From NCBI GenBank assembly GCA_937926195.1, contig CALEXZ010000144.1, positions 1-64,000 of the forward strand: a stretch of 64,000 bases of DNA, given 5' to 3'. Within the stretch, counting starts at the first letter, position 1. Each line of letters opens with the position of its first letter. A model generated the notes under the pieces. The model was not told where the DNA came from. It was given only the letters and a program-made list of their open reading frames with translations, and searched no databases. The stretch comes from an uncultured Actinomyces sp. Lineage in GTDB: Bacteria; Actinomycetota; Actinomycetes; Actinomycetales; Actinomycetaceae. The translations under genes were made by a program, and so were the position numbers. Shown here one piece after another: positions 43,044-51,788 of the stretch.

Positions 43044-44009
43044 TCAGGCGCCCGGGGTCGCGGCGTCGTCGGGCGCGGCGACGAGCACGCGCACGGCCCC
43101 CGCCACCGCCTCCAGGCGCAGCGGCAGGCCGGTCAGGGGCTCGCCGTCGGCCATGGGGTGCGGGGGCAGGCGCAGCCCGGGCTGCTCCCAGGCCTCCAGG
43201 GTGATGCTGCGGGTGCGCTCGATGTGGACGGCCGGGTGGCCGACGTGGGTGCCCGAGAAGACCTTGGACAGCAGCCGCAGCAGTGCGGTGCGCGGCAGCG
43301 GGTCGAGGCGCACGAGCTCCAGCAGCCCGTCGCCGGCGCTGGCCTGGGGCGCCAGGTCCATGCCACCACCGATGTAGCGGGTGTTGGCGGCGGTGACGAG
43401 CAGCGCCCCGCCCTCCCAGGTCCCTGCGTCTGTCGTGATGCGGTAGCCGTAGGGCCTCAGCCGCGCCAGCTCGCCGAAGACGGCGACGGTGTAGCGGGCC
43501 TCCCCGTGGGGCCACACGAGGGCGTTGGCCCGGGCGTTGACGGCGGCGTCCACGCCGAAGCCGACGGCGGCCATGCACCACTCGTGCTCCGGGGCCACGG
43601 GTGTGCCGTCGGGGCGGGTGACGTGGATGGCGTCGGCGTCGACGACGTGCCCACCGCGCAGGGCGGCGTCGATGACGTCGAGGCCGGCCTCGACGTCGCG
43701 TGAGGGCAGGCCGTAGTGGCGGGCGACGTCGTTGCCGGTGCCCACGGCCACGATGCCCAGCGGGACACCGGTGAGCGCGACGACGTCGAGGCCCAGGTGC
43801 ACCATGCCGTCCCCACCGACGACGACGAGGGCGTCGAGCTCGTGGTTCTCCAGCAGGGCGGTGGCGGCCTCACGGGTGGCGTCGTAGGAGCCACCGGTGA
43901 CGACGAGGACGTCGTGCCCGCGCCGCACGAGGCCGACGCGTGCGAGCGAGGCCGCGTCGGTGTGGCGCCCGTGCCCGGCGCTCGGGTTGGAGGCGAGGGC
44001 GATGCGCAT
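43044..44009 (-). CDS. diacylglycerol kinase-family lipid kinase
   Basis: 321 residues. ALASNPSAGHGR opens the fold, VVVGGDGMVHLGLD is the nucleotide motif and AVGTGNDVARHYGLP the second conserved loop; the C-terminal beta domain ends the DagK/YegS pattern. It phosphorylates diacylglycerol, sphingosine-like or undecaprenol-type lipids at the membrane. GGAG precedes ATG 44009. It lies between tatC and helY. Confidence 0.9.
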   Translation of the reverse strand: MRIALASNPSAGHGRHTDAASLARVGLVRRGHDVLVVTGGSYDATREAATALLENHELDALVVVGGDGMVHLGLDVVALTGVPLGIVAVGTGNDVARHYGLPSRDVEAGLDVIDAALRGGHVVDADAIHVTRPDGTPVAPEHEWCMAAVGFGVDAAVNARANALVWPHGEARYTVAVFGELARLRPYGYRITTDAGTWEGGALLVTAANTRYIGGGMDLAPQASAGDGLLELVRLDPLPRTALLRLLSKVFSGTHVGHPAVHIERTRSITLEAWEQPGLRLPPHPMADGEPLTGLPLRLEAVAGAVRVLVAAPDDAATPGA

Positions 44010-44055
44010 GGGGTTCTCCGACCGGATGAGAAGGGTGGGTGCGCGGGCGCGGGGC

Positions 44056-44940
44056 TCAGTCCTTGTCGGTCGCGGCAGGCAGCTGGGCCGCGGGCTCGGC
44101 GGCGGGCACCGCCTTGGGCTTGGCCGCCAGGGCGGCGTCGAGTTCGGCGTCCTCCTTGGCCCGGCGGCGGGCGACGCGCTTGTCGTGGCCGATCGACATG
44201 AAGCAGGCGAGGAAGTACAGGCCGGTGATCGGCAGCGCCATGAGGATCATCGACCAGGGGTCCGGCAGCGGGTTCGCGAAGGCCATGAAGGTGAAGATCC
44301 CCAGGACCGCCCAGCGCCATCCCTTGATCATCGTCGTGCCCTTGACCAGGCCCAGCCGGTTGAGCGCGACCATGAGCTCGGGCAGCAGGAAGGCGATGCC
44401 GAAGACGAGCAGGAGCCTCATGACGAAGCTGAGGTAGAGGGTGGCCTGGATGTAGCCGGTGCCGGACTCGGGGATGAAGCTGGTGAGGATGGTGACCGCG
44501 TGGGGCAGGATCCAGGCGCCCAGGCCGACGCCGCAGCCGAAGAGCACGAGGCCGGTGAGCCCGTAGGCCCAGGTGTAGAGCTTCTCCTTGCGGGTCATGC
44601 CGGGACCCACGTAGGCCCAGAACTCGTACATCCACAGCGGCGAGGCGAACAGCACGCCGAGCCAGATCGACACCTTGAGCTTCATGTCGAAGGAGGACAG
44701 CACGGTGTCGAAGTTGATTGAGATGTTGGCGCCGCTGGCTTTGGCGACCTCGATGGGCCGGGTGATGAGGGAGAAGACCTCGTCGTAGAGCATGTAGCCG
44801 ACGACCGCCATGACGAGCACGCCCACCGCGGAGATGAACATGCGGTTGCGCGCCTCACGCAGGTGGTCCCCGATGGACATGATGGCCTCAGGGTTGTCCT
44901 TGCGCCTGCTCGGCTTACGGACCTTCGGCTCCTTGGCCAT
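44056..44940 (-). CDS. tatC: twin-arginine translocase subunit TatC
   Basis: 294 residues. MSIGDHLREARNRMFISAVGV is the conserved TatC entry (normally HLxELRxR), then SPLWMYEFWAYVGPGMTRKEK, and FGIAFLLPE. Six membrane helices. It binds twin-arginine signal peptides and with TatA exports folded proteins. The C-terminal tail of about 70 Ala/Lys/Pro-rich residues is longer than in E. coli, a common actinobacterial trait. It is 100 bp downstream of tatA. Confidence 0.95.
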   Translation of the reverse strand: MAKEPKVRKPSRRKDNPEAIMSIGDHLREARNRMFISAVGVLVMAVVGYMLYDEVFSLITRPIEVAKASGANISINFDTVLSSFDMKLKVSIWLGVLFASPLWMYEFWAYVGPGMTRKEKLYTWAYGLTGLVLFGCGVGLGAWILPHAVTILTSFIPESGTGYIQATLYLSFVMRLLLVFGIAFLLPELMVALNRLGLVKGTTMIKGWRWAVLGIFTFMAFANPLPDPWSMILMALPITGLYFLACFMSIGHDKRVARRRAKEDAELDAALAAKPKAVPAAEPAAQLPAATDKD

Positions 44941-45040
44941 GACTGCTCCTGTCGAGGTTCACGTGGTGCCCGTGCGCGCCCGGGGCCGGTGACGTCAGCG
45001 GACGGGACCGGCCCGGGCGCGAGCACCGGGAGGGATGGGC

Positions 45041-45322
45041 TCAGGCCTGAGGGGCGGCGCCGTCCGTGGGCTGCTGGGGGGCGGCCTGCCCGGCCTGGGT
45101 GGGCTGGGTGTAGTACGTGCCCTGCTGCGGCTGCTGGATCTGGGCCGGGGCGGCGGGGGTCGTGGTCTCGCCGAGGTCGTCCTCGCGCAGCTCCTTGACC
45201 TCCTTCTTGAAGACCTTCATCGACTTGCCGATCGATCCGGCGATCTCCGGGAGCTTGCCGGCCCCGAAGATGAGCAGGACGAGGACGAGGAGGACGACGA
45301 TGTGGGTGGGTGAGAACTTCAC
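45041..45322 (-). CDS. tatA: twin-arginine translocase subunit TatA
   Basis: 93 residues from GTG 45322 (VKFSPTHIVVLLVLVLLIFGAGKLPEIAGSIGKSMK). A single N-terminal membrane helix with the FGAGKLPE hinge and an amphipathic helix are classical TatA; a Gln/Pro-rich tail follows. GGAGCAGTGCC precedes the start. It supplies the pore-forming component for TatC. No TatB gene is nearby. Confidence 0.95.
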   Translation of the reverse strand: MKFSPTHIVVLLVLVLLIFGAGKLPEIAGSIGKSMKVFKKEVKELREDDLGETTTPAAPAQIQQPQQGTYYTQPTQAGQAAPQQPTDGAAPQA

Positions 45323-45430
45323 GGCACTGCTCCAGTGGGTACGGGCCTGATTGAGACGGGTCAGAGTCTAGCGGCACGCGCAGAAGGCGCCTGCCTGCCG
45401 ACGCCCCCGTTCCACCGTGGGCTTAGGCAC

Positions 45431-46483
45431 TCACAGACCGCCTGGGAGGTCGCCGGACGGCACGTGGGAACCCTCGTCATCCGTGTGTTCTCCGCGGGTA
45501 AGGCCCTGCTCGTCCTCCATGAGCCGCAGCGCCGCCCGGGCCCGGGCTCCGGCCTGCTCGCGCAGCCCCGGCGGGCGCACGTCGACGAGGTGGCGTCCGG
45601 CGCTGAGGACGAGGCCGATGAGCCACTCGCGGCTGCGTCCGCGTACGGTCGCGGTGAGCGTGCCGTCGTCGTGCTCCTCGACACGTTCGCACCCGATCTG
45701 CTCCACGAGCCAGCGTCCGGCGGGACGCAGGTCCAGCTCGGCCGTCTCGGCCCCGTCCTTGTGCGCCAGACGCTCCAGCCCCTGCGCGCGCAGGCGCCGG
45801 TGGTGGCCGGCGTCCTCCTCGCTGACGGTGGCCGCAAGCACACGGTCGAGACGGAAGGTGCGCTCGGCGCGGGCGAGGGCGCACCAGCCGTTGAGGCACA
45901 GGTGCGTGCCGTCGGAGACGAGCTCGAAGGGGTCGACGTCGCGCTCGCTGCGCTCGTCGGTGGCCGAGACGTAGACGAGGTGCAGCCGTCGTCGCTGCGT
46001 CAGGGCGCGGGTGACGGCCTCGAGAACGGGGTCGCGGAGAACGGGGTCGCGCGTGGCGGAGCCCGCCGGAAGGCCCTCAGCCTCGGCACTGGATCCGAGC
46101 ACCCGTGACAGCAGCTGCTGCGCGTGGTGCAGCACCGCGGTGGCCTCGGCGTCGGCGGCGAGCAGCCGGGTGAGGACCCGCAGCGACAGCAGCAGGGCCG
46201 TGCCCTCCTCACGGGTGAGGGTGACCGGCCGGTCGAGGCCCAGCGGATGGGTCAGGCGCAGCCTGCCCTCGTCGAGAGCCTCGCCGTCGAAGTCGACGAG
46301 GACGTCGGGCGTGCCCTCCGGCAGCCCCGAGACCCACAGGGAGCTGATGTCGCGCCGGATCTGCGTGTCGGTGACGCCGAAGTGCTCGGCGGCCTGTGCG
46401 AGCGTTGCGCCGGGGTGCTCGTGCACCCACGCGGGCAGGGCGAGCAGGCGCAGGAGACGCTCGGTGGACGAGGGGCGGGCCAT
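45431..46483 (-). CDS. pafC: WYL-domain transcription factor PafC
   Basis: 350 residues. A winged-helix start (ATLAQAAEHFGVTDTQIRRDISSLW) is followed by a WYL domain (RRLHLVYVSATDERSERDVDPFEL...CLNGWCALARAERTFRLDRV) and the WYL C-terminal extension. With PafB it forms the heterodimeric PafBC activator of the SOS-independent DNA-damage response. Its ATG overlaps the pafB stop by one base (TGATG), matching obligate co-production. Confidence 0.92.
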   Translation of the reverse strand: MARPSSTERLLRLLALPAWVHEHPGATLAQAAEHFGVTDTQIRRDISSLWVSGLPEGTPDVLVDFDGEALDEGRLRLTHPLGLDRPVTLTREEGTALLLSLRVLTRLLAADAEATAVLHHAQQLLSRVLGSSAEAEGLPAGSATRDPVLRDPVLEAVTRALTQRRRLHLVYVSATDERSERDVDPFELVSDGTHLCLNGWCALARAERTFRLDRVLAATVSEEDAGHHRRLRAQGLERLAHKDGAETAELDLRPAGRWLVEQIGCERVEEHDDGTLTATVRGRSREWLIGLVLSAGRHLVDVRPPGLREQAGARARAALRLMEDEQGLTRGEHTDDEGSHVPSGDLPGGL

Positions 46484-47529
46484 CAGATCTCCTCGTCAGC
46501 GGTGCCGGCAAGTGCGGCCGCACCGCGCAGGTGCTCCAGGACCGCCTGGCGCAGGGGCTCGGGCTCCAGCACGACGACGGCGTCGGCGAGGGCGGCCAGG
46601 GCCCCGGCCAGCACCATGGGCTCCTCGTAGTCGAGGGCGAGAACGTCCCAGCCCTGCGGGGGCCTGCGTGCGGGGACCGTGAGGACCTCACGGGCGCGGG
46701 CGCGCAGGGCCAGGGCCCGGCCCGGGGCGAGGGCGAGCACCGCGGTCCCCGTCGCTGCGGGGGCGTCGCCGAGGACGGTGGGCGCCGTGAAGGCGCCGGG
46801 CGCGCTGACCACCTCGACGGGGCCGCGCACCCGTGCCAGGCGGAAGGAGCGCAGGGCGTCGTCGGCCTTGTTGCCTGCGCTGCCAGCAGTGCCAGCACTG
46901 TCGTCGGTGGCGGTGCCGGGGGGCGAGGGGGTCACGGCGGTGTCGCGGGCGTCGAGGTACCAGGCGCCCTCGCTCAGGCGCAGCCGGTAGGGCTCGACGA
47001 GGCGACGGCGCACGGTGCCCGAGCGCGCCGACAGGTAGTCGAAGGCGACGAGCCGGCGCTCCTCGACCGCGGCGGGAAGCACGGCGGGCACGTCCTGGCC
47101 GGAGAGGTCCACGCTGAGGTCCGGCACCACCTGGGCCTTGGAGCGCGGCTTTGCGACGGCGAGCAGCTTGGTCAGGGCGTGCCTGGCGGCCACGGGCAGG
47201 CTGCCCTCGCGCCAGGCGGAGGCGGCCAGCTCGAGGGCGGCGACGTCGGCGGCCTCCAGACGCAGCGGCGGCAGGACGTAGTCGTCCTCGTCGACCCGGT
47301 AACGGGCCTCGCTGCCCTGACCCGTGACGACGACGGGCACGCCGATGGAGCGCAGCACGTCCTTGTCCCTCTCGAACATGCGCCGGGAGCGGTCTGCGCC
47401 GTCGGGGTCGTAGCCGTAGACCCGGGCGATGACCTCGGTGGCGCTCATCCCCGTCGAGGTGTGGCGCAGGGCCAGCAGCAGATTGACCTGCCGCTCCTCC
47501 GCGGGGACCTGGGACGCACTGGTGCTCAC
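46483..47529 (-). CDS. pafB: WYL-domain transcription factor PafB
   Basis: 348 residues from GTG 47529 (VSTSASQVPAEERQVNLLLAL). The winged helix includes GMSATEVIARVYGYDPDGADRSRRMFERDKDVL and the WYL domain has RLVAFDYLSARSGTVRRRLVEPYRLRLSEGAWYLDARD around residues 185-225. It partners PafC; single-stranded DNA binding by the WYL domain has been shown to trigger PafBC in mycobacteria. Proteasome genes, the namesake neighbours in mycobacteria, are absent here. Leaderless promoter directly before GTG. Confidence 0.92.
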   Translation of the reverse strand: MSTSASQVPAEERQVNLLLALRHTSTGMSATEVIARVYGYDPDGADRSRRMFERDKDVLRSIGVPVVVTGQGSEARYRVDEDDYVLPPLRLEAADVAALELAASAWREGSLPVAARHALTKLLAVAKPRSKAQVVPDLSVDLSGQDVPAVLPAAVEERRLVAFDYLSARSGTVRRRLVEPYRLRLSEGAWYLDARDTAVTPSPPGTATDDSAGTAGSAGNKADDALRSFRLARVRGPVEVVSAPGAFTAPTVLGDAPAATGTAVLALAPGRALALRARAREVLTVPARRPPQGWDVLALDYEEPMVLAGALAALADAVVVLEPEPLRQAVLEHLRGAAALAGTADEEI

Positions 47530-47535
47530 GAGCAC

Positions 47536-47541
47536 AGGGTA
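47536..47541 (-). promoter_or_regulatory. -10 element of pafB
   Basis: Minus-strand TACCCT, then GTGCTC, then GTG 47529. Its transcription runs away from the divergent DUF3866 gene. Confidence 0.5.
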
Positions 47542-47550
47542 GATGCCCCG

Positions 47551-47556
47551 TAGGCT
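47551..47556 (+). promoter_or_regulatory. -10 element of the DUF3866 gene
   Basis: TAGGCT, then GTGGCC, then ATG 47563. Only nine bases separate it from the opposing pafB -10. Confidence 0.5.
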
Positions 47557-47562
47557 GTGGCC

Positions 47563-48735
47563 ATGATGTGGCGTGATGGCGAGGTGCTGTCCCGGCGGCG
47601 CGCGTGGGGCCCGCCGGGGCGCCGCTGCGCCGAGCTGGAGGTGCGGGTGACGGCCGCACCCGAGGGCGCGCGGGGCACGCAGCCCGGCAGCCGGCTGCGT
47701 GCCGTCGCCTACGAGCAGCTCACCGGGGTGCCCGAGCACGGCGAGCGGGTGCGTCTGGAGGTCTCCGCCCTCGACCGCGCCCTGGGCACCGGCGGGCACG
47801 CCATGGTCAGCACCCGCCTGGACGTCCTTGCCTCCGACCCGCCGCGCGAGGGCCATCTCGTCAAGGCCCGCTACATGCCTGACCAGGTCATGGTCACCGG
47901 TGTCGACGAGCAGGGCACCGACCACCACCGCCTGCTGTCCCAGCCGGTCGACGACCTCGGCCTGGAGGGGATGCCGGTGGTCGTGGCGGACCTGCACTCG
48001 AGCCTGCCGGCCGTCCTCGCCGGGCTACGCTCCCCCGACGGCGAGGAGCAGCCGCGCACCGTCTACGTCATGACCGACGGCGGGGCCCTGCCCCTGGCGT
48101 ACTCGCGCCTCGTGGCGGCCCTGAGCGAGGCCGGCTGGCTGGCCGGGACCGTGACGGCCGGGCAGGCCTGGGGCGGTGACATCGAGGCGGTGAGCGTGCA
48201 CAACGCGCTGCTGGCGGCCCGCCACGTCCTGCGCGCCGACGCCGCCGTCGTCATCCAGGGGCCCGGGAACCTGGGCACGGACACGCCCTGGGGCTTCTCC
48301 GGGGTGGCCTGCGGGGACGTGGTCAATGCCGTCGCCGCCCTAGGCGGGCGAGCGGTGGCGTGCCTGCGTATCTCCCAGGCCGATGCGCGTTCCCGCCACC
48401 GAGGGGTCTCCCACCACTCGATGACGGCCTACGGGCGGGTCGCGGTGGCGGGGGCCGACGTCGTCGTCCCCGTCCTGGACGGGCAGCTGGGGGCGCAGGT
48501 GCGTCGGCAGGCCCAGGCCCTGTGCGCACCACGGCCGGGTGCCGTGCAGCACCGGCTCGTCGAGGTCCCTGCTGCCGGGCTCCTGGAGCTGCTGCGCGCG
48601 GCCGAGGAACAGACCGGTGTGAAGCTGTCGACGATGCGGCGTGGCCTTGAGGAGGACGCGGCCGCCTTCGTCGCCGCGGCCGCAGCCGGCCGTCACGTGC
48701 GCAGGCTCCTGGGCGGGGAAGCGGGGCATGACTGA
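47563..48735 (+). CDS. DUF3866 family protein
   Basis: 390 residues, starting MMWRDGEVLSRRRAWGPPGRR. Family features are PVVVADLHSSLPAVLAGLR, VYVMTDGGALPLAYSRLVAAL, VIQGPGNLGTDTPWGFSG and RGVSHHSMTAYG. DUF3866 proteins are conserved in actinobacteria and Firmicutes without an assigned function; HSS/HHS and Asp residues hint at a hydrolase or binding site. Start at ATG 47563 chosen from the -10 spacing; GTG 47557 is in frame. It overlaps the histidine kinase start by eight bases. Confidence 0.85.
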   Translation: MMWRDGEVLSRRRAWGPPGRRCAELEVRVTAAPEGARGTQPGSRLRAVAYEQLTGVPEHGERVRLEVSALDRALGTGGHAMVSTRLDVLASDPPREGHLVKARYMPDQVMVTGVDEQGTDHHRLLSQPVDDLGLEGMPVVVADLHSSLPAVLAGLRSPDGEEQPRTVYVMTDGGALPLAYSRLVAALSEAGWLAGTVTAGQAWGGDIEAVSVHNALLAARHVLRADAAVVIQGPGNLGTDTPWGFSGVACGDVVNAVAALGGRAVACLRISQADARSRHRGVSHHSMTAYGRVAVAGADVVVPVLDGQLGAQVRRQAQALCAPRPGAVQHRLVEVPAAGLLELLRAAEEQTGVKLSTMRRGLEEDAAAFVAAAAAGRHVRRLLGGEAGHD

Positions 48736-50143
48736 CCCGGGAGATCGGCCGGGTACGGTGGCCGACGGTGCCGTAGAGGCGTTGACGACGAGCCTGACGG
48801 CCGCCTACGACTGGCGCGAGCGCCACCGCATGGTGCCGACGGGGGCAACCCGCGGGCCGTGGGGCGCCGTGCCGGTGGTCGACGTCGCCCTGGGGGTCGT
48901 GTTCCTCGTCTTCGCCCTGGAGTCGCTCAGCTTCATCCTCCGCTTCGGGGCCCACCCGGTCTACGTGGCCAATTGTGTTCTGTGCACGGCGCTGGCGCTG
49001 GCACAACTGGGCAGGCTCAGGCACCTGCGCGCCTCCTTCGTCGCGACCTACGCCTTGCTGGCGGCCTACGCGCTCCTCGTGGCCCTGTCCCCGGTCAACC
49101 TGGGGCTCAACCCGATCATCGCCACGGCCGTCATCAGTCTCTACACCGTCACCCGGTGGGAGCCCGACCGGCGCTGGGGCACGGCCGCGCTTCTGCTGGC
49201 CCTGGTGGGCGCCCTGGTCAATCCCGTCACCCTCTCCTCCTACACGGGGCCCAACGCACCGGGAGCCGCCCCGCCGGCAGACGGCTGGAGCGAGAGCCTC
49301 CTCGTGGCCCGCACGCTCACCAGCCTGGTCTTTGCCGGGACTGTGGTGCTCACCTACCTGCTGGCCTCCTCCCGGCGGCGGCTCGCCGAGAACCAGGCCC
49401 GTGCCGTCGGTGTCGCCGCCGCCCAGGCGGTTGCCGCCGAGCGTCTGAGCCTGGCCCGTGAGCTCCACGACCTTGTGGGCCACGGCCTCACCACGATCAA
49501 GGTGCAGGCCGCCACCGGGCTCGCCCTGGGCGGTGAGGAGCGCCTGCGCGCCACCCTGAGCACGGTGCGTGACACGGCGGACGCCTCCCTGGTCTCCGTG
49601 CGCCAGCTCGTCTCCGTTCTGCGCTCCGACACCGGGGATATCACACCGTTGGCGGACCTGCGGACCATCCCTCTGCTCATCGACTCCACCCGCAGCTCAG
49701 GTGCCAGGATCAGTGCCGTGCTGCCGGAACCGGGTGTCCTGGAGTGCTGCGGCTCAGTATGGTCGGCGATCCAGCGTCTCACTCTCGTGCGCGCCGTGGG
49801 AGAGACCCTCGCCAACGCCGTCAGGCACGGATCCGGCCAGATCGAGATGGTCCTCACCCTGTCCCCAGCCTCGTGCCACCTTCACGTCACCAACCCGGTG
49901 CCCGACGCCGCCGAGCACTCACCTGTCGGCGGAAGCGGGCTCGTGGGTCTCGAGGAGCGGCTCCGGCTCGTGGGCGGGACGATATCTCACGGCCTCCGGC
50001 ACGACAGTGCAGGCTCCCGGGTCTTCACCATCGACGTCGACTTCCCGGTGACACCGCTCGAGCTGCCCGCAGGCACCGCTGTCGTCGGCCCCTGCGAGGC
50101 AGGTCCGGCCGCGGCCGGCACCGGTTTGGGAGACTGCGCATGA
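48728..50143 (+). CDS. sensor histidine kinase, NarL-pair type
   Basis: 471 residues from ATG 48728. About six membrane helices occupy residues 50-215 with no extracytoplasmic domain, the layout of kinases that sense through the membrane or a partner transporter. The dimerisation helix has H247 in ARELHDLVGHGL (HisKA_3), followed by a HATPase domain with GETLANAVRHG and GSGLVGLEERL. It should phosphorylate the regulator encoded immediately downstream, whose start overlaps this stop (ATGA). Confidence 0.9.
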   Translation: MTDPGDRPGTVADGAVEALTTSLTAAYDWRERHRMVPTGATRGPWGAVPVVDVALGVVFLVFALESLSFILRFGAHPVYVANCVLCTALALAQLGRLRHLRASFVATYALLAAYALLVALSPVNLGLNPIIATAVISLYTVTRWEPDRRWGTAALLLALVGALVNPVTLSSYTGPNAPGAAPPADGWSESLLVARTLTSLVFAGTVVLTYLLASSRRRLAENQARAVGVAAAQAVAAERLSLARELHDLVGHGLTTIKVQAATGLALGGEERLRATLSTVRDTADASLVSVRQLVSVLRSDTGDITPLADLRTIPLLIDSTRSSGARISAVLPEPGVLECCGSVWSAIQRLTLVRAVGETLANAVRHGSGQIEMVLTLSPASCHLHVTNPVPDAAEHSPVGGSGLVGLEERLRLVGGTISHGLRHDSAGSRVFTIDVDFPVTPLELPAGTAVVGPCEAGPAAAGTGLGDCA

Positions 50144-50892
50144 CCCCCGGTGCGACCAGCACCAGGGTCGCCGTCGTCGATGACCAGCCGCTACTCGTCA
50201 GTGCCTTCAGTGCCCTGGTGGGAGCCCAGGTCGACATGGAGGTCGTGCTGGAGGCCGTCGACGGACGCCAGGCCGTCAGGGACCTGACCGCTCTGGCCGC
50301 CGGCTCCGACGGCGGTGCCGACCTGGTGCTCATGGACCTGCGGATGCCGGTCCTGGACGGGATCAGTGCCATCCGTGAGCTGCGGGCCGCGCCGACCACC
50401 TCAGCCTTACGGATCCTCGTGCTCACGACCTTCGACGACGAGGACCTCGTCCTGGCGGCGCTGGGCGCGGGCGCCCACGGCTTCCTCCTCAAGGACGCCG
50501 AGCCGTCGACGCTGCTGGAGGCGATCCGCGTCGTCGCCCGCGGCGGCTCCTGGCTGGACCCGGCAGTCACCGGCACCGTGCTGGCGCACCTTGACGCGGG
50601 CACCGGTCCGGGTGCCGCCCCACGGCCGGCACCGCCGTCGGCGCTGACGGACGGCGCCGTACCCGTTGTGGGGGCGTCGTCGGGCCCCTACGAGCCCCTG
50701 ACCACGCGGGAGGACGCCGTCCTCAACCTCGTGTGCCACGGGCTGAGCAATGCTCAGATCGGCGAGCGGCTCCACGTCGCGGAGTCGACGGTCAAGTCCC
50801 ACGTGAAGACGATCCTGGGCAAGACCGGCTGTCGTAACCGCGTCGAGCTCGTCATCTACGCACTGACCACCGGGCTCGTGCAGCCCCGGTAG
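50140..50892 (+). CDS. LuxR/NarL-family response regulator
   Basis: 250 residues. Receiver domain with acidic pocket D14/D15 and phosphoacceptor D66 (LVLMDLRMP), conserved Thr in LVLTTFDDE and Lys in FLLKDAEPS. A linker of about 45 Pro/Ala residues leads to the LuxR-type helix-turn-helix (LTTREDAVLNLVCHGLSNAQIGERL, then ESTVKSHVKTIL). It is expected to control the ABC exporter genes that begin 104 bp further on the same strand. Confidence 0.92.
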   Translation: MTPGATSTRVAVVDDQPLLVSAFSALVGAQVDMEVVLEAVDGRQAVRDLTALAAGSDGGADLVLMDLRMPVLDGISAIRELRAAPTTSALRILVLTTFDDEDLVLAALGAGAHGFLLKDAEPSTLLEAIRVVARGGSWLDPAVTGTVLAHLDAGTGPGAAPRPAPPSALTDGAVPVVGASSGPYEPLTTREDAVLNLVCHGLSNAQIGERLHVAESTVKSHVKTILGKTGCRNRVELVIYALTTGLVQPR

Positions 50893-50996
50893 CCCTCGGT
50901 CCTCCTCCCCAAGGAGAAGACCGGGCCACGGTCACGGCCGCAAGCCCTGTCCCTGGTGGGGATCCGCCGAGGACGGTCGCGCACGAGCATGAGGCC

Positions 50997-51788
50997 ATGA
51001 GCGAACCCACCACAACGTCCTGCCTGCCCCGCTCCGAGCGCGGCACCGGTATCGCACCCGGGCTGAGACTCACCGGGGTCTCGAAGTCCTTCGGCCGCCA
51101 GAAGGTCCTCACCAGGCTCGACCTGTCGGCCTACCCGGGCCGTGTCTACGGGCTGCTGGGCCTCAACGGCGCCGGCAAGTCCACCGCCTTCAACATCGCC
51201 CTCGGGCTGATCACCCCCGACACCGGAGGCGTGGAGATCCAGGGCGCTGCGTTGAGCCGACGCAACCTGGCCCAGGTGGGGGCCTCCGTCAACGGTCCGG
51301 CCCTCTTCCCCCAGCTGTCCGCACGACGCAACCTGCTCGTCCACTGCCGCCTCACCGGCACCCACCCCCAGGTCATCTCCCCGCTCCTGGAGCGCGTGGG
51401 CCTGGCTGGCACCGGACGCAAGCGCGCCGGCTCCTTCTCCACGGGCATGAAGGTGCGCCTGGCCCTGGCCGTGGCGCTGCTGACTGATCCTGAAGTCCTC
51501 ATCCTCGACGAGCCCCAGAACGGGCTGGACCCCCAGGGCATCATCGAGCTGCGTGACCTCGTGCGGGACCTGGCCGACGAGGGCCGCACCGTCGTCGTCT
51601 CCAGCCACCAGCTCGGCGAGATCGCCCGCATGAGCGACGACATCGGGGTCTTGGCCGCCGGAGGCCTCGTCTACGAGGGCCCGCTGGCGGACTTCGCCGA
51701 CGCCGCAGACGAGCGGGCGATGGAGGCGGCCTTCCTGGAGGCCGTCAGCGCGGGCGGGCGCCACGCCGAGACGCGAGTGCTCGCATGA
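50997..51788 (+). CDS. ABC transporter ATPase (bacteriocin/antibiotic-immunity type)
   Basis: 263 residues. Walker A GLNGAGKST, a signature loop altered to FSTGMKVRL in place of LSGGQ, Walker B VLILDEPQNGLDPQG, and the switch His in VSSHQLGE. The STGMK signature is usual in BcrA/lantibiotic-immunity-type ATPases. Its stop overlaps the permease start. Together with the preceding two-component pair it has the organisation of peptide-antibiotic sensing and detoxification modules. Confidence 0.88.
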   Translation: MSEPTTTSCLPRSERGTGIAPGLRLTGVSKSFGRQKVLTRLDLSAYPGRVYGLLGLNGAGKSTAFNIALGLITPDTGGVEIQGAALSRRNLAQVGASVNGPALFPQLSARRNLLVHCRLTGTHPQVISPLLERVGLAGTGRKRAGSFSTGMKVRLALAVALLTDPEVLILDEPQNGLDPQGIIELRDLVRDLADEGRTVVVSSHQLGEIARMSDDIGVLAAGGLVYEGPLADFADAADERAMEAAFLEAVSAGGRHAETRVLA

